Positions 26,131 to 35,462 of a stretch of DNA of 64,000 nt are shown here, in pieces. The number at the start of each line of letters is the position of its first letter. The stretch's first letter is position 1. A model generated the notes under the pieces. The model had not been told where the DNA came from. It was given only the letters and a program-made list of their open reading frames with translations, and did no database searches. The stretch comes from Corynebacterium parakroppenstedtii (GTDB lineage: Bacteria; Actinomycetota; Actinomycetes; Mycobacteriales; Mycobacteriaceae), in contig NZ_JAGSOA010000001.1 in the NCBI RefSeq assembly GCF_019754935.1, positions 1,116,001 to 1,180,000 on the forward strand, in the 5' to 3' direction. The translations under genes and the position numbers were made by a program.

Positions 26131-27426
26131 GTGAATACTCGGCCACTGGTACCACTGCCCATCCCGGCAAATACCACAGTTGCCGACCTATATCCCCAGC
26201 TAGAGCAAGCTTTACGCGGTGAGGCTTCGCTGCTGCCTCTCCCTGCTAAGGATCCTGACCGGGCGACGCTCCTGCGCGATGTCATGCGGGCCGGCGAACC
26301 CATCGACGCCACCATCGCATTCATTCTGTCCACCTCAGGATCCACCGGTGTTCCCAAGGGAGCCCAACTCAGCGCAACCGCGCTCGCCGCGTCGGCGTCG
26401 GCAACCGAAAAAGTCCTCGGTGGACCCGGCCAATGGCTACTCGCCCTACCTCCCGACCACGTCGCCGGACTACAAGTCCTCCTGCGGTCACTAGCAGCGG
26501 GCTACGAACCGGTGCTGATGGACGTCACCCAACCGTTTACGCCGGGTGCTCTTGTCGACGCGATCCACCGAATGACCGGGCCACGACGATACTGTTCTCT
26601 GGTCCCGACGCAGGTCAGAAGGTTAGTCCAGGCGCTTGACGGTGATAATACGAGCGGGACGGGCAGCGCTGATAGTACAGGCGGCTACTCCCCGGCGGCG
26701 ATTATTGAAGCGGTCGGGAGTTTGGACGGCATCCTCGTCGGCGGAGCACCCCTGAGTTCTGCTCTGCGGAAAAAGTGCGCAGACATGGGGTGGACGATAG
26801 TCACCACCTACGGATCCTCGGAAACCGCTGGTGGGATCGTGTACGACGGAACACCTCTGCCGGGTACGTCGGTGAAAATCCAGCCTCTTGGGACTGGTGA
26901 TGAAGGCCGGGTACTTCTCGGCGGGCCAACACTGGCCACGGGGTATCGCAACGCTGAAGACCTTTTCGGACCGTCGGTTCACGCTGCATCATCGGACAAG
27001 CGCAAGGGCACGGCCAACCCCTTCATCGATGGGTGGTTTGTGACAGATGACATCGGGACGATACGCAATGGAAAGCTAGAGATTCTGGGTCGCTACGACC
27101 AAGCCATCAATACGGGAGGGCTGAAGGTCCTGCCGGAGATCGTTGAATCCGCAGCTCGGCGGGCTGGTTACGCTGACTGCGCTGTGCTGGGCATCCCCTC
27201 GGCGGAATGGGGAGAAAGCGTGTGTTTAGTAATCGAACGAGCGCGGGAGAGCACCCCATACTTCCTCGACCGCGAGGGAATGCAACACATTCGCGAGCAA
27301 CTTGATCTTCCCTCCTACGCCCTACCAACCTCAATCGCGATTGTTGGGCAAATTCCACTGCGTGGACCAGGGAAAACAGACCGCCACGCACTGCGGCACA
27401 TACTCGCCGCCGCGCAACACCGCTGA
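26131..27426 (+). CDS. menE: o-Succinylbenzoate-CoA ligase
   Basis: This 431-residue adenylate-forming enzyme activates o-succinylbenzoate with ATP and CoA. The AMP-binding P-loop is STSGSTGVPKGA (about 67-79). Others are LPPDHVAGLQ, TTYGSSETAGG, GWFVTDDIG, ILGRYDQAINTGGLKV and the catalytic lysine region PLRGPGKTDRHAL. GTG 26131 is the only start that gives the usual corynebacterial length. No good ribosome binding site is seen, consistent with leaderless or terminator-readthrough expression. Confidence 0.93.
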   Translation: MNTRPLVPLPIPANTTVADLYPQLEQALRGEASLLPLPAKDPDRATLLRDVMRAGEPIDATIAFILSTSGSTGVPKGAQLSATALAASASATEKVLGGPGQWLLALPPDHVAGLQVLLRSLAAGYEPVLMDVTQPFTPGALVDAIHRMTGPRRYCSLVPTQVRRLVQALDGDNTSGTGSADSTGGYSPAAIIEAVGSLDGILVGGAPLSSALRKKCADMGWTIVTTYGSSETAGGIVYDGTPLPGTSVKIQPLGTGDEGRVLLGGPTLATGYRNAEDLFGPSVHAASSDKRKGTANPFIDGWFVTDDIGTIRNGKLEILGRYDQAINTGGLKVLPEIVESAARRAGYADCAVLGIPSAEWGESVCLVIERARESTPYFLDREGMQHIREQLDLPSYALPTSIAIVGQIPLRGPGKTDRHALRHILAAAQHR

Positions 27427-27447
27427 GTGCCCCGCACCAATAATGCG

Positions 27448-28422
27448 TTATAGCGCCCTAGCCTGCTTCAGCGCCGCGATGTCGTCGTCGGTGTACACAC
27501 GGCTGGCCTGCACATCATTGCCGCCCATCCACACATTACGAACAACGAGTGCCGCGTTGAACTGCGTCGTCGGGACAACCGCGAAATTCCGCTGCTGGCC
27601 GAAAACTTGCCTCACCTTGGTACCCGACCGCACCGCGCAGGCGTGCAGCCAAATGTCGTCAGCCTTCGGCGCGAGGCGTCGGAAAGAATCGCCCTGATCC
27701 ACCACGAACGCCATAAAAGGCAGCGGGTAGAGCACCCCGGACACGCCCGTCGCCATATTCGCAATCGACGCCCGGCAGGACTTCACCGCAGGCCAGCGGG
27801 CATACGGCGCCAGAGCCCCCTTCTTCACGCAGACCCGGTGCGCCCGATAAGCGATCACATCATGGGGGCTCACGTCGGCGCACTCCAGCAAGCGCTCCAG
27901 CCACCACTCCGGATAGATAATGTCGTCATCGGCCGTGGCGATACGCAGCGTCAGCAAATCCTCGCTGGCCAGATCCGGTATTTCCGAATCGCGTGCCGAC
28001 GTAGCACTATCCGGGTCGTATGCGACACGCTCCCGTGCCGACGCGACACGCTCCCGTGCCGACGCGACACGCTCGCGGAAGAGCGGCCAATACTTCGTGT
28101 GAGGTCCAAAGCTGCCGTCTGAACAGCGGATTTGCAGACCCCGGTCCACCAGCCGCTGGAGCCGCTCCGGCAGGGGTCGCTCGTAGTCTTCCTTATCAAG
28201 CCACAACACGATGGGCGCCGACACTGTCCCCCGGGCCAGCGACTCCAGGGTGTACCACACTTTATTCAACCGCGGACCGTGGGTGGTCACCGAAATGGTC
28301 ACCGGGCCGGATTGCGGAATCGGCTTACCGTCGAACTCATTGTGGACGCGCAGCGGAATTAGCCGGGCGAGCGTCAGGAAAAAACTGACCACTTGGCCTA
28401 AAAAATAAATGACCTGCTGCAC
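27448..28422 (-). CDS. Membrane-anchored glycosyltransferase-like protein
   Basis: This protein of about 324 residues starts at GTG 28422, 6 bases after GAAGGA. It has a signal-anchor helix (VIYFLGQVVSFFLTLARL) and then a GT-A-like domain: VTISVTTHGPRL, APIVLWLDKEDY, the metal-binding triad ATADDDIIYPEWWLERLL, and ADDIWLHACAVRSG. It probably transfers a sugar in envelope glycan synthesis. The acceptor is unknown. An in-frame 21-base tandem repeat adds RERVASA units at about residues 117-135 just before the metal site. It is convergent with menE and opposes menA, with a 97-base gap between the starts. Confidence 0.7.
   Translation of the reverse strand: MQQVIYFLGQVVSFFLTLARLIPLRVHNEFDGKPIPQSGPVTISVTTHGPRLNKVWYTLESLARGTVSAPIVLWLDKEDYERPLPERLQRLVDRGLQIRCSDGSFGPHTKYWPLFRERVASARERVASARERVAYDPDSATSARDSEIPDLASEDLLTLRIATADDDIIYPEWWLERLLECADVSPHDVIAYRAHRVCVKKGALAPYARWPAVKSCRASIANMATGVSGVLYPLPFMAFVVDQGDSFRRLAPKADDIWLHACAVRSGTKVRQVFGQQRNFAVVPTTQFNAALVVRNVWMGGNDVQASRVYTDDDIAALKQARAL
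28022..28078. repeat. 21-bp tandem repeat inside the glycosyltransferase-like gene
   Basis: Two perfect copies of a 21-base unit (28022-28042 and 28043-28063; unit starts GCGACACGCTCC) and a partial third to 28078 are present. The unit is a multiple of three and adds seven residues per copy, so slippage would change protein length without breaking the frame. Confidence 0.9.
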
Positions 28423-28518
28423 GCATAATCCTTCCATGGCGGTACGAAACGAAAAATTCCCGACACACGAGCCTACCCGGCTCTCCTCCTCAAGCCCGCG
28501 ATGCGTCACAATAGAACC

Positions 28519-29508
28519 ATGCCCCACACTCCTGACCAGCCCAGCACACCGGATTCATCGCCCTCCGACAACAGCTCCGAGTTCGACGCCCACACGTCGT
28601 CACGACGCACACCTCCGCGCACACCTCCACGCACGGTGACCGCCCACGATTGGCTCGAGGCCGCCCGCCCGCACACCTGGGCCAACGGCTTTGCCCCCGT
28701 CATCGCAGGTACGGGGGCCGCAGCACTCACGGGGCAAGCGTCGATAATACGAGCGATCCTTGCGGCGATCGTTGGCTGGTTCCTGGTTATTGGGGTGAAT
28801 TATGCCAATGACTACTCGGACGGCATCCGTGGTACCGACGACGACCGCTCCGGACCATTCCGGTTGACCGCATCTGGCCTGGTGCAGCCCTACGGCGTCA
28901 AGCACGCAGCGGTTGTGGCGTTCGGCGTGGCGGGCGTGGCGGGCCTGATTTTGTGCGCGATCAGTGGGCACTGGTGGCTGATCCTGGTAGGCGCTGCCTG
29001 CGTCGTGGCCGCATGGTTCTACACCGGCGGCAAACACCCCTACGGCTACCGGGGATTGGGCGAAGTGGCCGTCTTCGTCTTCTTCGGGCTGGTCGCCGTA
29101 TTAGGTACGCAATACACACAAGCCGATCACGTTACCTGGGCAGGACTAGCAATTGCGGTCGCCATCGGCTCGGTCTCTGCGGCAGTGAACCTGGCAAACA
29201 ACCTACGCGACATACCCAGCGACGAGGCCACGGGCAAGATCACCCTCGCGGTGCGACTAGGAGACCGAGGGAGCCGAACCCTGTGGTGCATACTCGCGGC
29301 CATGCCTGTTGTGGCGTCGGTACTGCTGGCCTTTATTGCTACACCTTGGGCCCTGATTGGACTGGTAGCAGCACCGATTCTAGGCCTGGCTGCGCGACCG
29401 ATCGTTTCCCACGCCGAGGGGAAAGACCTCATTCCTGTGCTCGGGATGACCGGGCGCGCCATGGTGGTGTGGGCCCTTGTCACCACGCTCGCGCTCTGGT
29501 TGGGGTAG
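28519..29508 (+). CDS. menA: 1,4-Dihydroxy-2-naphthoate polyprenyltransferase
   Basis: This UbiA-family membrane enzyme has about 329 residues and 8-9 helices. It attaches the prenyl chain to DHNA. The two Asp-rich motifs are NYANDYSDGIRGTDDDRSGP and NLANNLRDIPSDEATGK. The polar N-terminus of about 40 residues is unconserved. ATG 28519 follows CACAAT by 8 bases, suggesting a leaderless transcript; in-frame ATG 28501 is the alternative. DUF4229 and menA adjacency is common in actinobacteria. Confidence 0.94.
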   Translation: MPHTPDQPSTPDSSPSDNSSEFDAHTSSRRTPPRTPPRTVTAHDWLEAARPHTWANGFAPVIAGTGAAALTGQASIIRAILAAIVGWFLVIGVNYANDYSDGIRGTDDDRSGPFRLTASGLVQPYGVKHAAVVAFGVAGVAGLILCAISGHWWLILVGAACVVAAWFYTGGKHPYGYRGLGEVAVFVFFGLVAVLGTQYTQADHVTWAGLAIAVAIGSVSAAVNLANNLRDIPSDEATGKITLAVRLGDRGSRTLWCILAAMPVVASVLLAFIATPWALIGLVAAPILGLAARPIVSHAEGKDLIPVLGMTGRAMVVWALVTTLALWLG

Positions 29509-29520
29509 GTGCGTTAATTC

Positions 29521-29829
29521 CTATTCCCGGTCTTCGAGCTGACTCTTGATGTATTCCTTGTGGGCGCGGCGTTGCTCATTCCACGAGGCCATTTCCGTGG
29601 TCACGCGCCTACGCAGCCCCTTAAACAAGAACATGGACAGCGGTAGCGCCACGATCAGAGCCAGAAGGGCGCTAATCATGAGGGGCATCGGCGCGCCCAC
29701 CAGGTAAGCGCCGTACGCTATCACCACCGTCAGGACGAAGAACAATAACAGCCGGGCCAGCCCATACAGCAGAATATCCTTCCACGGGCGGGTCGGTTTC
29801 TCGGTTGGCTGCGTCGTGTCCTCATTCAC
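29521..29829 (-). CDS. DUF4229 membrane protein
   Basis: This 102-residue protein has a short acidic N-terminus, two or three helices (LLYGLARLLLFFVLTVVIAY and LMISALLALIVALPLSMFLF) and a basic C-terminus (RRAHKEYIKSQLEDRE). The pattern matches the DUF4229 proteins often found beside menA. The function is unknown. It is convergent with menA (12-base gap). Confidence 0.8.
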   Translation of the reverse strand: MNEDTTQPTEKPTRPWKDILLYGLARLLLFFVLTVVIAYGAYLVGAPMPLMISALLALIVALPLSMFLFKGLRRRVTTEMASWNEQRRAHKEYIKSQLEDRE

Positions 29830-29924
29830 GTATGCCAGACTAGCGGTTCAGCCCGGCGCGAGGTCAACTAGACTCGACTCGACGTTATTCATCGCGCGGT
29901 TACCGTCGGCAATTAAACGTCGTT

Positions 29925-30638
29925 TTACTCCGTGTCGACGCCGGCTTCGCTGTTCGCTAATGCCCACCCGTTACGTAATTCGTCCTCGAAATGTTTACAG
30001 TCCTCCCAGGTGGGAAGCCGGTCGTCAACGTCGGCAAGCAGAGGAGCGACGCGATCCTTCTCTGAAAAAATCGGGTCGACTGTGGCGGAGTTCTGATCTG
30101 AGGACTCGTCGGAGTTGAGAAGCGACTGGCAATCAATGCCAAGGGCGGGATCCGTTATCCGAACCCCGAACTCGCGCGAGGGATCGTACGCGGTGCTAGT
30201 CAGATACGTGGCGACCGTATTGTCCTCGTGCGCGACAAACCCGTGCCCGATGCCTACGGGGAGATACACCACGGCGTGATTGTCCTGGTTGAGCGGGACG
30301 ACGATGTGCTTGCCATAAGTGCTGGAACCCTTGCGCAGGTCCACAATGATGTCGCTGAGTGCCCCCGCGGGACAGGTCACCATCTTCGCCTGACCCGGTG
30401 GGACCTCGGCCAGGTGGATGCCGCGCACGACGCCGCGGGCCGACACACTCATGTTCGCCTGCTCCGGGAAGAACGGGTAGCCGAGGGCCTCGGCGAAATC
30501 ATCCGCCTTGTACCACTCGTGGAAACTACCCCTCTGATCAGCGTGAACAGTGGGATAGAAGATGAACACTCCCGGGATCGGGGTGGCGACGTACGTTGCG
30601 TGCTGGTCGGGTTCCTGAACTTCGAGTCGGGACGTCAT
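29925..30638 (-). CDS. rmlC: dTDP-4-dehydrorhamnose 3,5-epimerase
   Basis: This cupin epimerase of about 237 residues supplies dTDP-L-rhamnose for the arabinogalactan linker. Conserved parts are DQRGSFHEWYKADDF, QANMSVSARGVVRGIH, a catalytic His in GIHLAE, and VYLPVGIGHGFVAHED. The C-terminal part of about 45 residues after the cupin is Asp/Glu-rich. In many corynebacteria RmlC is fused to the RmlD reductase. Here it stands alone, and rmlD and rmlA are not in the window. ATG 30638 is used. Confidence 0.9.
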   Translation of the reverse strand: MTSRLEVQEPDQHATYVATPIPGVFIFYPTVHADQRGSFHEWYKADDFAEALGYPFFPEQANMSVSARGVVRGIHLAEVPPGQAKMVTCPAGALSDIIVDLRKGSSTYGKHIVVPLNQDNHAVVYLPVGIGHGFVAHEDNTVATYLTSTAYDPSREFGVRITDPALGIDCQSLLNSDESSDQNSATVDPIFSEKDRVAPLLADVDDRLPTWEDCKHFEDELRNGWALANSEAGVDTE

Positions 30639-30719
30639 GCTCACCAGCCTAGTGGCGTGGCGAGGTGGGCGCGGGCGGCATGGGTGCCGGGTGGTGGCTT
30701 GGTGGATTGGGTGCCGGTT

Positions 30720-32051
30720 TTATGTGCCCAGTGCAGATGGGTCATCCGTCACGTCCGCCACGCGTGGTGAACGCGCTATCGGCAAGCAACTGACGACCGC
30801 CGCTGCGACCAAGAGGACAGACAGGATAACCGCGGACATGTGTGGGTGGCCAGAGAGCGCAGCGAACAAGAGCATGCCCAGCGGGGTTCCAGCAGTGAAA
30901 ACCAGCTGGTCTTTGGTGGCAAACTGGTGCACGAGTTCGTCTTTCCCTAGGGACTGCCCCAACGAGTCCCAAGAGACGCCTGCGGAGGTCATGAGCAAAG
31001 ACGCGACACCGCCGACTAGGGCAATAACGATAAACACTGGAGAGAAAGCCAACGCCAATAACTGCCCTGCCAAGAACAGCAGCATCAGGAATTGCAAGGT
31101 CGTGAAACGGACTCGATCCAGTTTCCTTAAGATCGTGGCGGCTGAGCCTAGCAATGAACCGATTGCCAGGGCGGTAGCCATGAAGCCCCAGGTTTTCTCG
31201 TCGAACGAGTTCATGATCCATGTCGGGCCAGCGCTTCCGAGGAAACCGTTGACAAGGGAGGCCACTAGCCAGGTACCCAGCCCCACCTGTACCCAGCGGG
31301 GCAACACCGCGGTGGGCTTTTTTGCACTGTTTACCTTGGTTTGAGCCGACGCTGCGTCGGTGCTTGCGGAGTCGGCGTTGTTGGCAAGGTCAACGTTGTC
31401 AGCGGGGTCAGCATGGGAAGCCTGTGGAGCTTCCTCAGCTTCATCAGTTCCGGGAGCATCGTCGGTCGCCGAATTTCTGCGCACTCTAAAGAATGGCAAT
31501 ACGAACAGCATTGCTATCAGAAACGTAGCTCCTTCGATAAGTAGTACCGTGCGAAAACCCAATGTGATCACGGCTGCGGTGCCGATTAGTGGGCCGGCGA
31601 TATATAAAACATCACCGAGGATCGACAAGGTCCCGTTGACGCGCGTGCGCTGCGAATCCGTGAACAACAGCGCCAGTAACCCGAAGCGAGCCGGGGTAAA
31701 AAATGAGGAGGCGCATCCGTACACGAAACTTGAGACGGCAAACGAGGCAATCGAATCACCCTGGACAAGCACCCAGGCAACTAGCCCCCACTGAGCCAGT
31801 AAACGAACAAAGTCGCTACTTAACATCCAGCCCACAGGACGAATTGGCGGCGGCAGTTTGCGCACTACCACGGAACTGATAAATCGGCCTGACCATAAAG
31901 CAATGAGCACCATCGTCAAGCCCCGACCGGAAGAATCTACTCGGTGGGCCTGAAGCGCAAAAGCAATAGGAATCAGCCCGTCGCCTATTCCAGAGATTAA
32001 TGCGGCTAAAAAGAGGAGCGATAAAGTTGATTTAAACGATAGTTTATTCAT
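30720..32051 (-). CDS. MFS transporter, probable efflux pump
   Basis: This protein of about 443 residues has 12 predicted helices with an acidic Asp/Ala/Asn-rich loop of about 55 residues in the middle (around 205-260). GIGDGLIPIAFALQA in helix 1 and PARFGLLALLFTDSQRTRVNG after helix 4 are typical of the exporter branch related to macrolide and siderophore efflux proteins. The substrate cannot be predicted. ATG 32051 follows CGGAG. It sits between rmlC and rmlB, splitting the rhamnose genes, and the 5' region is AT-rich, suggesting insertion. Confidence 0.75.
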   Translation of the reverse strand: MNKLSFKSTLSLLFLAALISGIGDGLIPIAFALQAHRVDSSGRGLTMVLIALWSGRFISSVVVRKLPPPIRPVGWMLSSDFVRLLAQWGLVAWVLVQGDSIASFAVSSFVYGCASSFFTPARFGLLALLFTDSQRTRVNGTLSILGDVLYIAGPLIGTAAVITLGFRTVLLIEGATFLIAMLFVLPFFRVRRNSATDDAPGTDEAEEAPQASHADPADNVDLANNADSASTDAASAQTKVNSAKKPTAVLPRWVQVGLGTWLVASLVNGFLGSAGPTWIMNSFDEKTWGFMATALAIGSLLGSAATILRKLDRVRFTTLQFLMLLFLAGQLLALAFSPVFIVIALVGGVASLLMTSAGVSWDSLGQSLGKDELVHQFATKDQLVFTAGTPLGMLLFAALSGHPHMSAVILSVLLVAAAVVSCLPIARSPRVADVTDDPSALGT

Positions 32052-32279
32052 CACGCTCCGTAATTCTCATTGAATACGGGGGGTGGACAGCAGTCCTTGT
32101 TCGAATCCGAACTGCCAAACAATAAGCTCATTAAGTGGTTACCTCACTAGAAAAAGTATGACAACACGCTACTGAGAAGGCTGAGCACGGATTCTCCACA
32201 AGGCTGTTTACAAAGCACAAAAGTCCCTTAAAAAAGGGGATGGCACTATACTCACATCATTTTTAAAAGACTCAGCTTT

Positions 32280-32390
32280 ATGGTGACCGTTAAACTCCTT
32301 GCCCCTCTTAAGAATGGTATTAATACATCTAGCACGGAAGATGCGCTACCTAAACGAAGGAAACAAAGTATTAACAAAATATCACCCTAA
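32280..32390 (+). CDS. Small basic ORF of 36 codons
   Basis: The frame from ATG 32280 to TAA 32390 encodes a short basic peptide (MVTVKLLAPLKNG at the start, LPKRRKQSINK near the end). A TATACT hexamer lies about 30 bases upstream, but there is no clear ribosome binding site. It occupies the only frame of note in the AT-rich gap 32055-32459 between the divergent MFS gene and the end of rmlB. A palindrome covers the stop codon. It may be chance. Confidence 0.25.
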   Translation: MVTVKLLAPLKNGINTSSTEDALPKRRKQSINKISP

Positions 32391-32397
32391 TTAGGGT
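32384..32397. promoter_or_regulatory. Perfect 14-bp palindrome
   Basis: ACCCTAATTAGGGT is perfectly self-complementary with no loop, so it resembles an operator more than a terminator. It lies 62 bases beyond the rmlB stop and over the end of the small ORF. The rest of the gap (32055-32279) is AT-rich without a gene. Confidence 0.3.
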
Positions 32398-32459
32398 TGT
32401 TAATTACCTTCGCGCGGCGCACAGGACAAGGTGCCACGAAATACCTGGTCGCGCCCGGC

Positions 32460-33491
32460 CTACCCGACCTCCCTCTCGGTGAGCGCATACTTTTCCTCAG
32501 CAGCCTTGGCGGCAACCTCCCACCACGTGTGATTGCTCCGATACCACTCAATCGTCTCGCGCAGACCGTCGGCAAGAGAATGAGTTGGCTCCCACCCCAG
32601 CTCCGTGCGGAGCCGCGTCGGGTCGATCGCGTACCGACGATCATGGCCCGGCCGATCCGTGACATGCACGAAATCATCACGCGGCCGGCCAAATGCCTCG
32701 AGAAGATCCCCCACGATCTCCAAGTTGGACCGCTCCCCATCGGCGCCGATGAGGAACGTGCGGCCGTACAGCGCCGGATCGCGCCGGGCAGCGTCGATAA
32801 TGGTCCACACGGCACTGTTGTGATCGTCCACATGGATCCAATCGCGCACATTCTCGCCCGTGCCATACACGCGCGGCCGCCGCCCGCCAATCAGCCCGAT
32901 GATCTGCCGCGGGATGAGCTTCTCCGGGTGCTGCCGGGGCCCGTAGTTATTCGAACAATTCGAAATCGTGGCCTTCAGCCCGAAACTGCGCACCCACGCG
33001 CGGACCATATGATCCGCCGACGCCTTCGACGCCGAATATGGCGACGACGGGCGATACGGCGACCTCTCCGTGAAGCGCTCACCTGAACCGATCGGAAGAT
33101 CCCCGAACACCTCGTCCGTCGAAATGTGGTGGAGCGGAACGTCATACTTCACGCACGCCGACGCCACTGTCACCGTACCCTCGATATTGGTTGTGAGGAA
33201 CGGCGCCGGATCCCGCAGAGAGTTATCGTTGTGGCTTTCCGCGGCGAAGTGCACAACTTGATCGGCCGACTTCACCAGCTTGTCGACGAGTGGCTGGTCA
33301 CACACGTCGCCGACGACCAGTTCGCAGAGGTCGGTGGAGTCTGTGGCGTCGGGCTTTAAGCTCTCCGGATTACCGGCGTAGGTCAACGCGTCGAGGACGA
33401 CGATCTTCACGTTGGGATAGTGCGCCCGCGTGTAATGAACAAAATTCGAGCCGATGAAACCAGCCCCGCCGGTAACCAAGACAGTGCGCAT
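32460..33491 (-). CDS. rmlB: dTDP-glucose 4,6-dehydratase
   Basis: This extended SDR enzyme of about 343 residues acts in dTDP-L-rhamnose synthesis. It has the NAD-binding VLVTGGAGFIGSNFV, VHFAAESHNDNSL, HISTDEVFGDL with the catalytic Thr-Asp-Glu, YSASKASADHMV with Tyr/Lys, the NCSNNYGPRQHPEKLIP region, and RDWIHVDDH. ATG 33491 is chosen because the family starts directly before VLVTGG. It is separated from rmlC by the MFS gene. Confidence 0.95.
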   Translation of the reverse strand: MRTVLVTGGAGFIGSNFVHYTRAHYPNVKIVVLDALTYAGNPESLKPDATDSTDLCELVVGDVCDQPLVDKLVKSADQVVHFAAESHNDNSLRDPAPFLTTNIEGTVTVASACVKYDVPLHHISTDEVFGDLPIGSGERFTERSPYRPSSPYSASKASADHMVRAWVRSFGLKATISNCSNNYGPRQHPEKLIPRQIIGLIGGRRPRVYGTGENVRDWIHVDDHNSAVWTIIDAARRDPALYGRTFLIGADGERSNLEIVGDLLEAFGRPRDDFVHVTDRPGHDRRYAIDPTRLRTELGWEPTHSLADGLRETIEWYRSNHTWWEVAAKAAEEKYALTEREVG

Positions 33492-33552
33492 GGCAAACAC
33501 CGTACCTCAGCGTTCGGCCCAAGTGGTCAGGATGGGCTAGCGTCCGGCGCGG

Positions 33553-35025
33553 CTACTGCATTGCAGCTTCGCGAGCCTCCGCTTCCGCAATTGCATCCTC
33601 ATACGTCGGCGTGTCCTCGAGTTCCTTGCGGCTAATGCCCTTATCCCCCACCATGCGGTTGATAATCAGAGCGATGGCACCATCGCCAGTAACATTGCAC
33701 GCCGTGCCAAAGGAGTCGATCGCGATATACGCCGCAATCATGATCGCAACCTCAGAATCAGAAAAGCCCAGCATCGACGAGAGCAACCCCGACGCCGCCA
33801 TGATCGCGCCCCCCGGCACGCCCGGCGCAGCAATCATCGTGATGCCCAGCATCAGCACGAAGCCGATCATTTTCGCCGGCGTCGTGTCGATGTTCGCCAT
33901 CTGCACAATCGCGAACGCGAACAGCGAAATTTTCATCATCGACCCAGCCAGGTGAATTGTCGCGCACAACGGCACCGTGAAACCGGCGACCGTCGGATTC
34001 ACGCCATTCTTCTTCGAGCACTCGTACGTGACCGGGATGGTCGCAGCCGACGAGGACGTCCCCAGCGCGGTGATATACGCCGGGATCATGTTCTTGAACA
34101 CGCGCCACGGGTTGACCTTCGCGATCCCCCCGGTCACCGAAAACTGCAACAGCAGTAAAACCCCCGTCATCGCGATGGCCAGCACGATGACCTTGGCAAA
34201 CGACACCAGCGTGTTCGTCAAATTGCCGTTCATGCCCATCGACAAGAACATGCCGAAAATGAACGGCGGCAACAGGGGGATCACGAACTTGCTGATCACG
34301 CGCATAATCACGCGCTCGAGGTCCTTCGCGCCCGCGTACAGCGTGTCGCTCTTCACCGCCGTCATGGCCACGCCGACGGTGAACGCCAGCAGGAGGGCCG
34401 TCATCACCTCGAACGGTGGCTTCATCTCAATTTCGAAGAACGGCTTTAGCGCACCGTCGTCGACAGTTTTTGCCTTAAAAAGATCGTCGCCCTTCAGCAA
34501 CCACGGATACACTACCGACGCCGTGCCAAAGGCGATCAGGCCCGAGAAAATAGTCGAGCCGTACGCGACGCCCGTTGTAATCGCTAGCCACTTGCCGGCG
34601 CCGCGGCCTAGGCCGGAGATCGCCGGGGTGATCAGCGCGAAAATGAGCACCGGGATGAAGAAGCTCAGGAAGTTGCTGAACAGGCTGTTGTACGTGACGA
34701 ACACGCGGGCAAGCCAATCAGGGAAAAACAACGAACAGACGATGCCCGCGATGATGGCGATGATGATCTGCCACAAAAGGTTACCGCGAATGCGCTGGCC
34801 GATGGACTTTTTAGGGTGGGTGGTGGTGTCCTCTGGGGTGCTGGCCTTGTTGGCCGCGTCGTTTTCCGTGGCTCCCTTAGTCGCGCTGGTCCCGCTCGTT
34901 TCGCCGTGCGACGCCCACGTTGTCGCAGATGATTGAGCTGTGCTGGCCGGGCGGGAACTATTCTCTGCCGATCCCTCCATAGGGGGTTCGTTCGCTGGCT
35001 GCTCAGGTGGGACCGACTTGGGCAT
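33553..35025 (-). CDS. Dicarboxylate/amino acid:cation symporter (DAACS family)
   Basis: This protein has 490 residues. A disordered Ser/Thr/Ala-rich N-terminus of about 75 residues precedes 8 helices and two re-entrant loops. The substrate site shows TALGTSSSAATIPVT in the first loop, APGVPGGAIMAASGL in the second, and the Na+/substrate helix GTACNVTGDGAIALIIN. Relatives import glutamate, aspartate, serine/threonine or C4-dicarboxylates. The substrate here is not decided by these motifs. The acidic tail (YEDAIAEAEAREAAM) is cytoplasmic. Confidence 0.85.
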   Translation of the reverse strand: MPKSVPPEQPANEPPMEGSAENSSRPASTAQSSATTWASHGETSGTSATKGATENDAANKASTPEDTTTHPKKSIGQRIRGNLLWQIIIAIIAGIVCSLFFPDWLARVFVTYNSLFSNFLSFFIPVLIFALITPAISGLGRGAGKWLAITTGVAYGSTIFSGLIAFGTASVVYPWLLKGDDLFKAKTVDDGALKPFFEIEMKPPFEVMTALLLAFTVGVAMTAVKSDTLYAGAKDLERVIMRVISKFVIPLLPPFIFGMFLSMGMNGNLTNTLVSFAKVIVLAIAMTGVLLLLQFSVTGGIAKVNPWRVFKNMIPAYITALGTSSSAATIPVTYECSKKNGVNPTVAGFTVPLCATIHLAGSMMKISLFAFAIVQMANIDTTPAKMIGFVLMLGITMIAAPGVPGGAIMAASGLLSSMLGFSDSEVAIMIAAYIAIDSFGTACNVTGDGAIALIINRMVGDKGISRKELEDTPTYEDAIAEAEAREAAMQ

Positions 35026-35261
35026 AAGGGATCTTCCTCTTCATGTGACCTTTTATCCCCAATGAGATTATTAGGAGGTCGGCCCCTTTTCCAAAGCCTC
35101 GCCCGTGATTTAACTTCCTGGAAATAATCGAAGGAGTTGGTTACCGCCCAAGACCTCTTGGAGATCCAGGTCTGCTGGAAAACCGGAGACCATTGGCCTC
35201 ATGCCTGTGGGAAATGAGGATTACTAATTCCTAACGACGCTTGTGTCGGCCGATTTCTCTA

Positions 35262-35383
35262 ATTCTGCGGGGGTATATGGTCATCGGAAAAAACTGCGGG
35301 GGTATATGGGCGAAAAATGGCCAAAAATTGACCATATCCCCCCGCACTTTCCCCACCAGGTCAGATATACCCCCGCAGTTTTG
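35262..35383. repeat. Dispersed palindromic repeat, copy 3 (four arms, best preserved)
   Basis: Two direct arms CTGCGGGGGTATATGG lie at 35265-35280 and 35294-35309. A core GGGCGAAAAATGGCC and AAAAATTGACC follows, then inverted arms CCATATCCCCCCGCA (35332-35346) and ATATACCCCCGCAGTTTT (35366-35383). The outer and inner arms can form nested hairpins. It lies between ccsB and the start of the DAACS gene. The flanks 35026-35261 and 35384-35462 hold no gene. A promoter for the DAACS gene must lie in the former. Confidence 0.9.
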
Positions 35384-35462
35384 GTTCACACCGAGCTACC
35401 TGCCCTCTTGGGCGCGTTTCACCCCTGCATATTCGCCTAAAGGCTTCCTCAATCCCGCGGAA

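Noticed and set aside
28022..28078. Short regular repeats as a CRISPR array
   Set aside because: Units are head to tail without spacers and lie within a coding frame, so this is a coding tandem repeat.
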